Shown here: piece by piece, positions 12,469-24,850 of the stretch
How the letters are laid out: every line of letters starts with the position of its first letter
Position numbering within the stretch: position 1 is the first letter of the stretch
NCBI GenBank assembly: GCA_030247885.1
Contig: JAPDRO010000001.1
Span: 248,001 to 312,000, forward strand
Direction of reading: 5' to 3'
Source of the DNA: Taxawa tesnikishii (nom. ined.)
Taxonomy: Eukaryota > Ascomycota > Dothideomycetes > Dothideales
Length of the DNA stretch: 64,000 nt
The notes under the pieces: model-generated
What the model saw: the letters and a program-made list of their open reading frames with translations, nothing else
Told to the model about the DNA's origin: nothing
Databases searched by the model: none
Program-made: the position numbers and the translations under genes

Positions 12469-14879
12469 GAGACAGGATATATTGGTACCTGAATTCAAAC
12501 CACTAAAGGTGCGAAATGCTGAAACATCAGTGTGAATGCATCGAAGGATTCGCTCCTACCAGATTTGGGGAGTACAAATGCGACGACAGGACAAGCTCGA
12601 TGCGAGCGAGGCAAGAGACTGGCCCCTGAGCACGGTGTGCAAGGGCCAATGGGGAAATGGCGGGAGAGTGCATATTGCTGAACAACGGACGCATGGGAAT
12701 TGCTGCACTGCGAGCTCTTTCGGTACGAAGGAGCTACTGCGGGAGCGGAAGCTCATTGGTGAGGGGTGGCGTTTCAGAAAGCGGACATGACGATTCTGTG
12801 TAACGGAGCATGTGACCGTCACATTGTCAAATTTCCGAGGAGTCGTTTCTGTCTGTATCCCGAGCAAGACGAGGGTCGAGAGAGGATGTCTGAAGCGGCC
12901 GTCGTCCTGCTACAGCAGCCGGCCAATATGGAAATCGATCGAGTGGGACGAGTCAAAAACAGGCAGTGGTGACGACTCGATGCGCCGTCTCTGGCAGGGC
13001 AAAAGCACCGCTGTACTGTACATGTGCCGCGCGACGCGATGGCTAAGCTGCATGTTCAGCAGTTACATAAGTCCAGTCCACAAGCACAAGCACCGGGGAG
13101 TAGTGTAGATCATCGCGACACGAGCCCGCCGTCAGCCCAACTCTCGCGTTGTTGTTGTTGTTGTTGCCATTCTCGCTCTGATCTACTCTAGTCTACTCTA
13201 CCCTACTCTACCGCTGCGTCTGTTGTACGATAGGACGCAAAACAAACAGCGTTGCCGTGTTGCGTTTCTTTGCAGTAGCAGCAGCAAGTCCGCAAGGCCA
13301 AAGCCAAGGCCAAGGCCAGCCTCTCCGCCGCCCGCTCCGGCCTCGCTAGCCAGCCTCGGGTTTCGCACTTCGCCGCCAAACGTAATCTGCCCATCCAATA
13401 GCTGGCCATTTCTCTCCCTTTTCCCATCGCCTTCTGTTCCTTGACCCAATCACAAACACCACGGCGAACGGTCCAATCCTGAGTCTCCCAAGGAAAGGCA
13501 CTATCCGCGTCGCGCGCGTCATTCGACAAAGCGCGTGTGATTGATAACTGTCCCATTAAGCATCCAAGACACCACCGCGCAGCAACGGTAACGTGATTGA
13601 GAAGTCCTGCGCCCGACGTTCTGGTGAGTCGTCCTGGAACCTCTCTCGTCCTGTCAAACCACGACGCGACTCCCGACGTCACTCTGCTATGACTGCGACA
13701 CAAACATGCCGAATACTGACCGATACAGAACGATATCACGTCCGACCAGGGCGCCTGCGTACCGACACGCCCACTGCTGGCGCCTAGAGTACTGTACGCA
13801 ACCCACAAGTCGCCGATCCTTCAACATCAAAGGCGCGCGACCACGAGCAACATCTATCGCAGATAGAACAGCCACCCGACCTGACACGGCCTTCGTAAAC
13901 ACATCGCCTTGCCATTCCATTGCTACTGTTGTGCCTTGTTGTCGCTGCCGCAACGCAAGCACCCTCGGCTCTCAACGTCATCCTGAGGCGGTGCAGCCAA
14001 CCTCCCTTCGCACTTCGCACTCCCCGGACCTCTCGTTACCGTGAGTCTACCCGTTCGGGCAAAGTCGCGTTTTGGCGTGCATATGCCAACGCATCACCTC
14101 CAATCGACCTTGCGACACCGCATCCGCACCGACCTCTCACCTCCAATTGCTCTTGCGCCTTACTTTTGGGTCCTTTGCTAACATGTTCTCGTCTCAGCGT
14201 CTTTTTAGATCCCGCTGAGCCTTTGCTTTTCAGTGGTACACTACCGACCTGCCCATCTGCAACCCTGCAAGGCCCGCCTATACCCGTTCACCCAGCCATT
14301 GAATCTCGAGCGCGCTTGTAACAAACGCGCAATCCTTGGTAAAAGAGAACAGCTGCTCGGAAGGATTCGCCCGTTCGCGTTACCCGACAGACGACCAGAC
14401 AGGTCGAGGCTGAGATTAAGTTATCCTCCACGCGACCGTATTGCGGACCATCTACGCGCGCTATTCCTGGCCAACACCATCCCGGCTCCTTGTTGACAAC
14501 GCATCACCGTCCCGCCTCAGTTTAGAGTCAGGCCTCATTGCGCAAAGCCCGCGACCCGTCAAGTACACGTCTGGCTCGTCCATCATCCTACTGGCCTTTG
14601 CCCTTCGGACCGTCCCATTATCACCGGTACGTTCTACCTCTGCCTCGTACGTACAGCTGCAGTCGGCATCCGTGTGTAGCTGGTGAAACGAAGCCTAGCT
14701 GAGTCTGGCGCACACATGCTGCTTATGCAGGAGGCAACAAGCTGTGGCGCTGTTCCTGCTAACGTGTCGACCCAGGCTGCAGCTTTCCGCCACTAAAGCG
14801 TGATCCTCTTATTCAAGGGGCGCATTATCTTCAAAGGCCTAACACGCTTTCCCGGTGAGACCTTCGCAAGCTTCTCAAG
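12469..14879. other. long non-coding stretch / probable HAP2 leader, 2.4 kb
   Basis: No protein-coding gene is supported. It holds a (GTT)n run at about 13147-13166, an imperfect TCTACTC-type repeat at about 13183-13212 and GC-rich pyrimidine tracts. The stretch leads directly into the HAP2 start and may include a long, possibly spliced 5' leader with several upstream ATGs. Confidence 0.4.
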
Positions 14880-15938
14880 ATGGAGTACGCACAGCACCAA
14901 CAACCTCATGCGCACACCCAGTATCAACTACCGAGCGCCTACGCGCAGCCCACCCACAATGGCAATCCTCCAGTATCAATAACATCGCCTAGCCAACAGA
15001 CGCAGATGCATCAACCGCACAACCAAGTATCGCCCATCCTATCCTCTCAAGGCCACGCATACAACCAGCAGTCTAACCCTAATGTACTGCCCCAGATGTC
15101 GTATCCTCCGCCAGGTTATCCCGTCCCTGGAATGCACACTTCGTACATCTCACCCTCGCAGGCCGCTGCAATGGCTGCAACAGCTGCTGCATCTGGATAT
15201 CCGAGCTATTCCATGCCCGACAACTCTATGAACACCCTTGCGCAAGATCCCAGAGCTTCTCCACGGATGGGAAATCAACCTGTTAAGAGCGAGTCCAGAC
15301 ATAGGTCCCCTTCGCAAGCACAGATGGGCATGGCCACGACTCTTGCAGGGCAAATGGTCATGCCGCCGGCGCAGTCAATGCCACAATCCATACCGCAGCG
15401 CCGTATGAGCCAGATCACAAGCCCGGCTATGCAAACACAGCAACCCGTCATGAACCCGCCTAGGCCCACAGCGACACCGCAGGTACCTCAGCAACCTCCT
15501 CCCCCACAACAATCTCAGCAATCACCAGAAGCGGGTGCAGGCACTGCCGAGGAGTCACCACTCTACGTCAACGCCAAACAGTTTCATCGAATATTGAAGC
15601 GGAGAATGGCGCGCCAAAAACTCGAAGAAGCTCTGCGGCTCACCTCTAAGGGTAGGAAACCGTACCTGCACGAGTCCAGGCACAACCATGCAATGCGCAG
15701 GCCCAGAGGTCCTGGTGGACGGTTCCTGACCGCAGACGAGGTTGCAGCGATGGAGGCAAAAGAGAACGGAGGGGCAGGTAACACCGAGCCTGCAGCAAAC
15801 TCTGGCAAGAGGAAGGCCGGAGAAATGGGCGGACAAAACAACCCCACACCGACAAAGAGATCCCGGACCAACAACTCCATTGCATCACGCCAGAACCAGT
15901 CAGAGGAAGACGATGACGCCGACGACGACGACGGCTAG
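14880..15938 (+). CDS. hapB: CCAAT-binding factor subunit HapB / HAP2 (NF-YA)
   Basis: DNA-contacting NF-YA subunit of the heterotrimeric CCAAT-binding complex, nuclear, 352 aa, intronless here. A long Gln/Pro/Ser-rich N-terminus (residues 1-225) is followed by the conserved core at about 226-290: [16 protein letters not shown] (subunit-association helix) and [18 protein letters not shown] (DNA-recognition helix), then [10 protein letters not shown]. The C-terminus is basic (GKRKAGE, TKRSR) then acidic ([10 protein letters not shown]). It recruits HapC/HapE and, in Aspergillus, the iron regulator HapX; none of these partners lies in this window. Confidence 0.95.
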   Translation: MEYAQHQQPHAHTQYQLPSAYAQPTHNGNPPVSITSPSQQTQMHQPHNQVSPILSSQGHAYNQQSNPNVLPQMSYPPPGYPVPGMHTSYISPSQAAAMAATAAASGYPSYSMPDNSMNTLAQDPRASPRMGNQPVKSESRHRSPSQAQMGMATTLAGQMVMPPAQSMPQSIPQRRMSQITSPAMQTQQPVMNPPRPTATPQVPQQPPPPQQSQQSPEAGAGTAEESPLYVNAKQFHRILKRRMARQKLEEALRLTSKGRKPYLHESRHNHAMRRPRGPGGRFLTADEVAAMEAKENGGAGNTEPAANSGKRKAGEMGGQNNPTPTKRSRTNNSIASRQNQSEEDDDADDDDG

Positions 15939-16763
15939 CTGTGGTTCCTTCCCACCGCTTGTTTTTGTTTTTTCTTTGACGCATCTCAATCTTCGTTTCG
16001 AACTCACGATTTTATGACAGCATGTTGATTTTCGTCAAACGAATGTTCAGACCAAAATTTCGATGTCCACAGCCCGAGCGCTGTAGGTCTAACTATATCC
16101 GGAGCAGCGTCAATAGGACGGCTCCTTGTTTCTGGGTTTGCCCCATGCTTTCGGCGCCTTTTTACTGCAGACAAACCTCACTCCTTCAGCAAGACCCGCT
16201 GCAACCCCGCTCACGTCTAGAGGAAACAGTCCGCCACCGGACAGCATCGGGTTGAAGGACGGGATGGGGCAACGGCATGGATGGACGGTAGGATGATGGT
16301 GTCGGACACTCGTTTTGGGTATACCCTGGGTTGCAGCTGGCTGCTCTCTCCTCTCGTCGGCGCTTTCGGTTTTTGTCCTTTAGAGTGTCGCAGGTCTGAG
16401 CAGCTTCTGTTGGCTGTGCTTTGGGCACGTATGTTGTCTCTAGGGAGGAGTAGGAGTAGGAGTAGATTGGTAGAGTATGATGAATTGGTGCTGTCACAAA
16501 TGTCAAGAGCGTGTCCCTCGTGCCTCTGTGTGAAGCCAGATGCTGCCATACACGTGTCCATGAGTTGAAGGTGCTGGAGTCGTCGTGTGTTCTGTCGCGT
16601 TGTATCACGCGTACATTATGGTACATGAGGAAGCTCTTCCTGATTCGGCCGGACTTCTCCGTTTGGCATCTCGAATCTCTGCTACTCTACAACTTCCAAC
16701 ATCCAACCTCTACACAAGCATTCGACTTCTTCAACCGAGCCAGGACGCTCACACACCATCACA
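15939..16763. other. intergenic, 0.8 kb
   Basis: Probable HAP2 3' end and mL54 promoter. A short AGGAGT repeat lies at about 16446-16463. No gene is supported. Confidence 0.4.
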
Positions 16764-17565
16764 ATGATATGCAGCCGCTGCCTCCGCGCGGCAATGCGCG
16801 AGACTGCCACACGCAAATACCCCTCTACCACCAGCAGACTCCCGCAAATCCGCACCCTCGCAAGCGTCTCTCCCAACAATATCAATTCTGCAGCTCCCAG
16901 GCAGGGCTCTCCTACATCATCGCACAACCCTCCTGCCGCGACCTCGACGTCTGCCGCACAGCCCTTCTCCGCGCCGCTATCGCCATCCGCAGCAAACCAG
17001 GACCTGCCCGTTGCGAAATCGTCTCCGCCGCCGCAGGTTGTCAAGAGCAGCGTACCGGCCGGCACGGTGCTCAAGGGACTGAACTTCACGAAGGGGAAGC
17101 AGGATCCCGTCGCGCTCGAGGACGACCAGTATCCGGCGTGGCTGTGGGGGATCCTGGCCCAGAACGAGGCCAAGGAGGCAGCGGCCGGCGCTGCAGAGGG
17201 AGATCTGTTCTGTACGTTGTATATCACTGGGCGAAGTTCTCCCTTTTGCGACGGGGTTGTTGTTGCGTTTGCGAAGAAAGAAGAAGAAGACGAAGTCAGG
17301 CTGACACTTGTTGTTCTAAACAGCGAAATCCAAGAAGCAGAGGCGGATAGCCGCAAAGGCGTTGAGGAAACAACAGCTCCTGAACCCGGAGGCCCTGGCC
17401 CCGAAGGTCCCACTCTACGAACAGAGTATCGATTTGCCGGGCGGTGACGGTACGTTGGCGGGCGCGCTGGATGCGGGCGAGGCTAGGGCGGAGCTCACGA
17501 GGGCGATGAGGACGAAGAGGAGGAGTGCGATTAAGGAGGACAACTTCTTGAGGGCTATGAGGTAG
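16764..17565 (+). CDS. MRPL37: mitochondrial large-subunit ribosomal protein mL54
   Basis: Mitoribosomal protein of 229 aa (yeast Mrpl37). The N-terminus is basic and Ser/Pro-rich, consistent with a mitochondrial presequence (MICSRCLRAAMRETATRKY). The conserved part is VPAGTVLKGLNFTKGKQDPVAL then EDDQYPAWLWGIL. One intron (17212-17323, 112 nt) joins GDLF to SKSKKQRRIAAKALRKQQ. The end is ELTRAMRTKRRSAIKEDNFL, the usual mL54 tail. The unspliced frame runs past the donor, so an ORF-only annotation would give a wrong C-terminus. Confidence 0.9.
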
Positions 17566-18242
17566 TAAAGGGGCCCATCGGCGAGAAACGGTTTGAGAAG
17601 TGAGGTTGTGCACGTTGGAGATGTTGAAAGAGCTGGGATTGTATTCATACGTGTACGGTAAGAGTTCTGGGAGAGGCTGCAAGCTAGAGGAAAACCTGCG
17701 TTCGGGTGCAGTTGGAATCAAGCAGCTCGTTGGCGGTCTGGCTTGCTGCACCGTTTGTAGTGGTTCTGGGATAAAGGACGAGGTCCACACACACACACCA
17801 GAGACTGAACGCGCAGATTTGGAGATGTAACAACAACCCTATTCTATTCTATCCTAACGCGGATGCGTGTGTTACGCCAATACCGCCGGCGAGCCCAATG
17901 CAGGCCATGCTACAAAAACAAAAAGAAAGCGTTGATTTCCCCGGAGCAAAGGACGCAGCTACACTCGAATGTGTGAGAGGATCAGACGGTTCGGTTTGCC
18001 ATCATGTTCTGTCACTACATGCCCAAAAGTCATGCACACCAACATTTGTAGCAGAAACGTCCATCCATTGTCAACCTCCCTCTAGACAGTCTCTACAATC
18101 TCTACGATCCCAACACGCCGCCCAAACCAAGGTCCCATATAACGCAAAAAGTAAAAGAGAAGAAAAAAAGAAAAAGAAAAAGAAAAAGGCCATCCCCTTC
18201 CAACAACCCACACCAACCCCAACCCAGTCCTCCCCACCTTCC
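17566..18242. other. intergenic, 0.68 kb
   Basis: Contains a short CA repeat (about 17786-17799) and a purine-rich AAAAAG tract (about 18163-18188). No gene is supported. Confidence 0.4.
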
Positions 18243-18755
18243 TCAATCCAACCACCCGTCCACACCACCCTCCCGCCCCTGGTCCTCCGCATAGACCGCC
18301 ATCCCCTCCCGCCCGTCTCAATATCATCGTGCCTGAACTGCGCAGGCGGCAGATCCTCCCTGATCAAACCCTCAGCCGTCCTGCAGAGATCGTCCCACGT
18401 CGCGAGGGCGAAGTCGATGGCCTGGCTCAGCCGCTTGCCCGCCATCATGCTCGAGGGCCGCGAGCGCGGCGCGTTGTCGAAGATGGAGGAGGAGGAGGGC
18501 GAGGGCAGCTCGGAGGTCGAGATCAGGGTTCCGGTGGGCGAGACGAAGATGGGTAGGCCCATTGTTTCTTTGCTGAGCGTGTCGAGATCGCTGGTGCGGC
18601 CTGTTGGGCTGCTGAGGAGGGGGGACTGTTGCTGCTGCTGCTGGTGGGGGTGGTGGTGACGTTGTTGGGGATGTAGAGGCTGGAGCGGTTGGGTTTGGGT
18701 TTGGTGCTGTTGTTGCTGGAGGGGTGGATGATGGGGGCGCGTCTGAGGAGGTCAT
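18243..18755 (-). CDS. small unknown protein, three apparent frameshifts
   Basis: I do not recognise this family. Reading MTSSDAPP from 18755 and allowing one missing base in each of three C/G runs (about 18742, about 18620 and 18303-18306) yields a coherent protein of about 171 aa. It has a Ser/Thr/Pro-rich N-terminus with SSLYIPNN, then RTSDLDTLSKETMGLPIFVSP, a helical stretch KRLSQAIDFALATWDDLCRT, and the ending GMAVYAEDQ..GWLD followed by TGA. Without the corrections the best single frame starts at MGLPIF (18562) and runs into a purine/pyrimidine repeat coding for many Phe, which looks artefactual. It may have an upstream exon. Confidence 0.5.
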
Positions 18756-19712
18756 TCTTTTGTGGCCCCTGATGGTTTGGAGATCCTAGTTGATGTAAAG
18801 GGGTTCGCGGTGAGAGTTTGACGGCAACCGCAGCGCTCGCGAGGAAGGGATGTTTCTTCTTCTTCTTCTTCTTCTTCTTCTTCTTCTTCTTCTTCTTCTT
18901 TCTCCCCGCGTTCGGATCCAAAGTCATGTACAGTAAGTATCTGCTGGGTTCTGGTGAAGGGATTCAGTCGGCCCGGTGAACTTGATGTTGACGCTCGCAA
19001 GCAGATGAAGGGCGTCTGTTCTGTATGTCTTTCATCCAAATGTCGCCCGCATGCGGTTGTCTTCATCGTGACTCACGCAGCTCCAGCAGTGCCCGGCAGA
19101 CAAAGACGACTGCTAGTCAGACAAAGAGTTGGCATAACCGGTAGGCAGTTCTGGCCATGGTCTGCGACGCAGCCGTTTCTTTCGAGCCGCATTGGCGGCG
19201 CCCTGCATTTTGCGTGTCCCTTTCTTTCAACGCTCTTGGACGACACTTACGCCGCCGCATATGGAAGATGTCGTGGAGGGAGGTGGGTGATATGGAAAAA
19301 GAGATTCGAGAGATGTGCGCACGTGCACTGGGGAGGGAGACAAAGGATGTTTGGATTTTCCGCTTACCTCTGTGCATTCCTCGCTTTGGGGCCACCCAAT
19401 ATTCAACAACGATCGTGATTGATGTAGTAGCAAGACATGACTTGAGAGCAGAGTAGAATTCCTGCTATATTGGTACATCGACCATGGTACTTGAGAAAGG
19501 CCTGACGCCATCCATGGAAACCCCCAACCAGATTCGTGAAAAGTAACGTGGGACCATTGTGCGCTCAACTTGGTTGTTCTTCCCGCCATTGGACAAAACT
19601 TACCTAAACGCCGCAGCACCTTGCGGTTTCAAACACGACAAACCCTCATCCCTCCGTACGTATCATCGCTTGATCCCGCGAAGCCATCCATGGCATTCCC
19701 GAGGCCCATATC
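18756..19712. other. intergenic, 0.96 kb, with microsatellite
   Basis: Includes the (TTC)n repeat at 18854-18902. Remaining open frames lack motifs. Confidence 0.4.
18854..18902 (+). repeat. (TTC)n microsatellite
   Basis: About sixteen tandem TTC triplets, a pyrimidine tract outside any supported gene. Confidence 0.95.
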
Positions 19713-22700
19713 TTACATCAGGTTTCCGCCCTGCGGAGTCGTCGCACCCATGAAAACATTGCCCGTATTCATCCCTCCACTGCCGCCACCCTGTTGTTGT
19801 TGTTGTTGTTGTTGTTGTTGCTGCTGGAGCTGCTGTTGCCCTTGCTGCATCTGTCCGTCCATGAGCGAGAAATCGAGGTTCATCCAAGGATTCTGGGTCG
19901 GGTCTGTTACGGTTCCTTGGACATATGAATCCCATGCACTCTGTATTACACCGTTAGCACGTTCAAGCGTGAAGGGTCGTGCAAAGAAACATACCCAGTC
20001 GATATCACCACCGCCGTCCATAAGCCCGCCACCGCCGCTCTGGCCAAATAACTGACTGAATGGACTGCCAGCTCCTCCAACATTCTGTCCTGAACCCATC
20101 TCCGGGCCGGGATACTGCGGTGTCAACCCCGTCTTCTCCGGTAGCGGCTCATTCAGTAAGCCCGCCATGCTCGCCGGATACCCTCTGTTGTCAGCTGTAG
20201 GAATCCCGGAGCCCATTCCCGTCAGGCTCATGCCGAACGCCGTGTTCGGACTCACACCGCCAGACTGCAGCAAACCAAGGGTCATAGCAGCTGAGTGCTC
20301 CGGCGCAACATCGTCGCCCGTCATATCCACCTGCGAAATAGGGAAGATGCCGTAGCCTGGATTGGGTCGAGGATACGTCGAGGGTCCCTGGTTGCGCAGC
20401 GCTTGTTGCGGATTCTGCATCGTCTGATGTGCCAAGAGCTTCTCGAGCATGACCCTGAGAGTGTTGGATGCCTTGTAGGCTTCCATGCTCTGGTCGCGCA
20501 AACTCTCCCAGATGCCGATGCAGTGCCTCAAAGCGTTCATCATCTGTTCCCGCTGGTCCAGGTCACTCAGTCCAGGGGTGACAGGGGAAGATGCCGTTGA
20601 TTTGATACCCGCACACTCGGCTTCAGCGGAGTGGTAGAGGTCTAGGCATACGATCATAGCTGCAAGAAGGAAGTCATGGGTCGTGAGCGAAGAGATGAAC
20701 CACTTGACCGCGCGCAGTCTGCCGCCCGGTTGTGCCTCCTGATGAAGAGTGGACTGATGGGCCAACATTTCCATCGAAGCATCAAGGCAGGCGCGCCGGG
20801 AGTATGCGTATCGCTGTGTGATTCGACCTCGAGCCACGAACTTCCTATGCAACACGACCTGGGATTTGAGGTAAAGAAGCTCAATGGCGTAGCGTTGCAT
20901 GATGAGATTTGCCGGATCGCGTGCGGAGTCTTGCAACGAGCGTAGCTGTAGATGAGGAGGGATCTGTGAGCGTACCTCTCGAAGCTGTCCGTCTAGCTTC
21001 ATAATCTCCTCGTAGGTTGGAGGAAGGGTGACTGACTGCACACGATCAACAACGTTGCCGAAGGCGAAAGCAATCCGCGCTTTCGCGATCATGTATGTCA
21101 TTGGCGTAGCCTCCGTCTCAGGCCGCGACGGTGGAAGGCTTTTCATCTCTTCGTATAGCTCGTCATCATACAGGTTACGTGGAATTTGCGTGTCAGTAAC
21201 ATCCGCCCGGATAGTGCTGGGTAAGCCGAACTGAAACGAAAAGAGTAAATCTGCTTGCTTTATGAAAATCCATACCCGCCTTCGCATCTCTCCTTGGAAC
21301 GGTGTGATTGCTGAATAAGGTGCTGGGTCCCTATGGTAGCCCATCCGCATTGCAAGCCGTGCGCAATGGCTAACAAGTATCATAACGCTTGTCTCCGCGT
21401 CCCTGCTTCTGGCGTGTTCTGCTTGCACGTGGAGTATCATAGCTTCAAGCATTTGTGGTATGGGCTGTGTAATGTCCGCAAGAATCAGGCATTGCGCAGT
21501 AAGCCGCCGAAAGCTGACTGAAAGTTCTTGCGATTTTCCTCGATACTCTGGTGGTTCGTCACCAGCCCGGTGATACGATTGCAGAGAAAGGGTCATAATG
21601 GCATACAACAATCCAAGGAACACCGCAGGCGTTTCGGTTGGATTGAGCCAATGCCTGTCGTACTGTTTCTGGAAAGTCGGTCCGTGTATGATATCTATAC
21701 CCATCAGCAAACGGCCTCTGAGATATGGATTGCGGAAGAACTCACGAACTGCCGGGTCGTAGGAGTTGAAATATCTGGTCACCAATCGATCCGTGGCTGC
21801 TTTCGATGGGAAAGTCGCCAAAATCTCTGACTTGTCATTGAGTCTTGGTGCGTTAAATAGGAAACACGACCCAGGCGGGTCGTCCTCTTTGGTTGCTTGG
21901 ATCTGCCGCCAATGGTCTTGATATTGCTCTTTGTGGTTCGCAAAGTAGTTCTTCACCTCGGCAATCTGGGGACAGTGTCAGTCCGTTTCTTGCGACCCTT
22001 CGCACTCTGAGTGCAGACAAATGTGTGCCGAATGATTCATTCACTTATAACAGACATGTTTTTCCTGCATCGAACCTATGAAACAGGGGTAAAGGTTGAA
22101 GGTAGAAGAGCAGGCTGAATTGCAACAAACAATGCATGAAGGAGCGGTATAGTAATGTACCTACATCTGCTAAAATTGCGTACCAATGCGCATCCGACGC
22201 AAAGATAGCCTTGCCGTTGTCAACCTTCATGACGCCTATGCCGTTCGCGACCTCGTTGATATCGCTGTCGTCACCCTCACCCTCTTCTTTAATCATGTCT
22301 TCTCCATCCACGTCCAATGGCTGATCCATTGAAGCCCCCAGGCTGTTGCTTCTGCTCGATGTGATTGCCGCTTGAGCCGCTGCTGCTCCTGGAGCTTGCG
22401 CGCCATTAGTCATGAGCGACAAGACCAGGCTTTCAAGACGATCTATGCGATTCTGCATATCGTCTGGGGTGCTGTTCGAAGAAGTTGACGAGCTCTTCTT
22501 GCGGCTTCCGGGCATGGCGTATGTACATGATGCGGTATCGCCGCGCTTGGTGCAGTTGTCGCATGGATGACCGCGGTTGCATTTCAACCTAGCATGCCTG
22601 GTCAGCCTCTGTCCATCCGACCGATGCAACACAAGCGACGTTCCCAGCTCCTAACATACTTTCTGTGCCTGCAAGGTGCGCATGATAGAGGGACTCTGTT

Positions 22701-22781
22701 TCTCTTTCGCACTACCCGAAATTGTTGATTGTCCGGCGACGCGCCGCTGGAGGAATTGGTGGAGGGTGGTGTTGGCGTCAT
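19713..22781 (-). CDS. Zn2Cys6 transcription factor with fungal_trans domain
   Basis: Nuclear regulator of 914 aa. Four exons with introns 19941-19994, 21966-22164 and 22589-22659. The binuclear zinc cluster spans the first splice: CAPCRHRK then LKCNRGHPCDNC and CTYA, giving six cysteines at about residues 33-60. Next come a Ser-rich linker and a short coiled-coil-like IDRLESLVLSLM. The fungal_trans middle-homology region covers about residues 200-600 (LLMGIDIIHGPTFQ, QAEHARSRDAETS, ARLAMRMGYHRD, EMRRRVWIFIKQAD). The C-terminus is Gly/Pro/Gln-rich with a poly-Gln run coded at 19792-19820. The exon 3 frame has no frameshift. Target genes cannot be told from sequence. Confidence 0.9.
19792..19820 (-). 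repeat. CAA/CAG repeat (poly-Gln) in Zn2Cys6 factor
   Basis: Tandem TTG on the plus strand, read as CAA on the coding strand; gives about a dozen Gln near the C-terminus and is expected to vary in length. Confidence 0.9.
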
Positions 22782-23426
22782 GTTTGCGACTGACGTCGTC
22801 TCGCGAATGAAGCTGTAGGGTGTTCCAGGCGGCCGCCGAACCGTGTTGTTCGTTCGATTGGGGTTTGTGCCCGGGATGGGATGGGAGCGCTCTCCGTTTG
22901 CACGTTGGTGCTCTCGTCGCGATTAAGGGACCAGGAGGGGTTATCTTTCCGTTACTGCTCTTGTCGCGGCTGGAGCGCGCTCGGGATTCGCGACGCTGAT
23001 GAGATGGTGAAAAGTTTTCGAAAGAGGACTCCCGTTGTGTGGGTAGCTTGGTTTCACTGAGAAGGTAGAACAGAAGAATTCACAACAGCGATCTAGGCAA
23101 CGCAACAGGAACGGTTGTAGATGGAGCGCAGGATGGGCTAGCCTTGAGAGGCGCTGCCAAGAGGGGTATGTGTTTCAGTGATTGGATGGCCGTGGAACAT
23201 GCCACCATGTCCCGCATACAAGACGCATTAGTCCGTTAATTACTAAGACCTAGCATCACACCAGCGACATCATGAACAGCAATTGAAGGAATTGAGTGAC
23301 TGTGAGTCACCAAAGAGGAGGTCGATCGTGCTTTCAGTAGATAGCACTTCGGACTTAAAGCTCCTAACTCCGACATCATATTTCCAAGGGTCCCCTTCCC
23401 ATAGCATGCTGCTCGTCTCGCTCCAT
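22782..23426. other. intergenic, 0.64 kb
   Basis: Promoter side of the Zn2Cys6 gene and 3' side of the AlkB gene. No gene is supported. Confidence 0.4.
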
Positions 23427-24850
23427 TCATACCGTCAACGTACCCAACAGACCAACAAACGTGTTCTGTCCGTGAATATTCTGCGTGCCGTCCACAGGAT
23501 GCCGGGCACCGCAACGATCTAGCAGGAGCAATGCGAAAAGCTGCAGCGGAACGCCAGGCCGGGCATCGATACATTGATACCGTACCGACTGAAGCACCCT
23601 TGGTGGTCTACCGTTACCAGCCGGGCTTATCAGCGGCGCGCGCTGCTTTCCCGCTTCCTCTTGGCTCTGCAAGAGGTGAGACTCAAGGACCATCAGGCCC
23701 ACCTCGGCTGGTACGTGGTAGAGAATTGAAGCTGGTTCGGGGAGTGTCAGCTGCTGGAAAAGGGATTCCACCTGTTGGGCTGGAGGTGATTCTTTGAGTA
23801 TACGAGGTGGGATTCTCATCTCCAGCATCGGCAGGAAAAGGGTGTCTTCACTCGGCTCTCCTTCATTCAGGTACTGGCACCTTATCAGCCGAGGATTTGT
23901 CCTCTTTACCCAAGGTATCATTTTCTGCTTCTTGTCATCCCACTTGAACGGGGTTCCGCTCCCCACGTTGTACTGATTGTAGTTCTCCGTACCGCCTCGA
24001 ACCATAGCCTTGCGAAACGTGATGTTGATACGACCCTTATCGCTCTCGCCACCTTTCCTCTTGGGGATGCTGTGAAGCCAGTTTGATTGGGTCCTGCCAC
24101 GCATCAGGATCATATCACCAGAAGCAAGGGGCAGTTTCAGTGGCTTGGCCTCGGGCAGAGGCTCTTTGTCAGATGGCGGCACGGGTTTATGCTTCATCAG
24201 AAAGTCACGTTTCGCTCCAAGCGAGAAAGATGCAATGGCAGGATTGGTTCCAAGGAAGCGTTCGTCGTCGCTGTGGTACGATATACTGTCATCGCCGGAA
24301 GCGTAGTAGTTCACCAGGCAGAAGTTGTACGTTTCGCTGGTACTACCTTCCGTGATCCTCCTCAGGAAGTCCAGACATTGGGGAATTGGACGCGGCTGGC
24401 ATTTGTATCGGTCCTTGGGTACCGGCTTGCCAGTGTTGGTATCTACCAAAGAGCCGTCATCGGCAAAACGACTCGATTGATCTACTCCGAAGACCGTGGT
24501 GAAGCGCGGTGTATTGATTTGCGTTTCCACAGGCCCACGCTTGATCTTGTACTGAACGCGGTAAAGAAGAGTTCCCGCCGGAGAAAGTGAAAGAGGTCTT
24601 TCTCTATTTCCTTGGGAACATATGGTTGGAAGTACAAAAGATCCAGATCCGGTTGATCATTGATGACACTTGCTTCTGCTGCGGGTGCAAAGCCCAGGGT
24701 GTCGGTAATCTCCGAGGGCAGATGCGGTAGAGGGAAAGGATATGTTGGGTGATTCGAAGAGTTCAGTGGCGAAGAGTAAGCGGTTGTTCGCTGTTTCTTT
24801 GTTTGCGGAGGGCTGAAAAAGTTATCGAGTGTCTGCGGTCTCTTCGACAT
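23427..24850 (-). CDS. AlkB-like 2OG-Fe(II) dioxygenase (ALKBH2/3 type), one frameshift
   Basis: Predicted direct-reversal DNA/RNA dealkylase of about 474 aa. The N-terminus, MSKRPQTLDNFF, resembles a PCNA-binding box (TLxxFF) followed by basic residues. The catalytic core contains the substrate-loop TPRFTTVFG, NYYASGDDSISYHSDDE (iron ligands His and Asp), ASFSLGAKRDF, WLHSIPKR (third His ligand) and RINITFR (2-oxoglutarate arginine). Frames separate at about 24563-24565: the frame ending RRELFF must shift by one base to continue YRVQYKIKRGPVETQ, so one T is missing from the coding strand. The C-terminal 150 residues beyond NQYNVGSG are not recognised and may contain an unmodelled intron. Confidence 0.85.

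Noticed and set aside
13203-13808. 201-codon open frame on the minus strand upstream of hapB
   Set aside because: No recognisable motif; low-complexity Leu/Ala stretch from a GC-rich repeat; overlaps equally open plus frames.
16511-17350. 279-codon frame overlapping mL54
   Set aside because: Out-of-frame shadow of the mL54 gene, Arg/Cys-rich.
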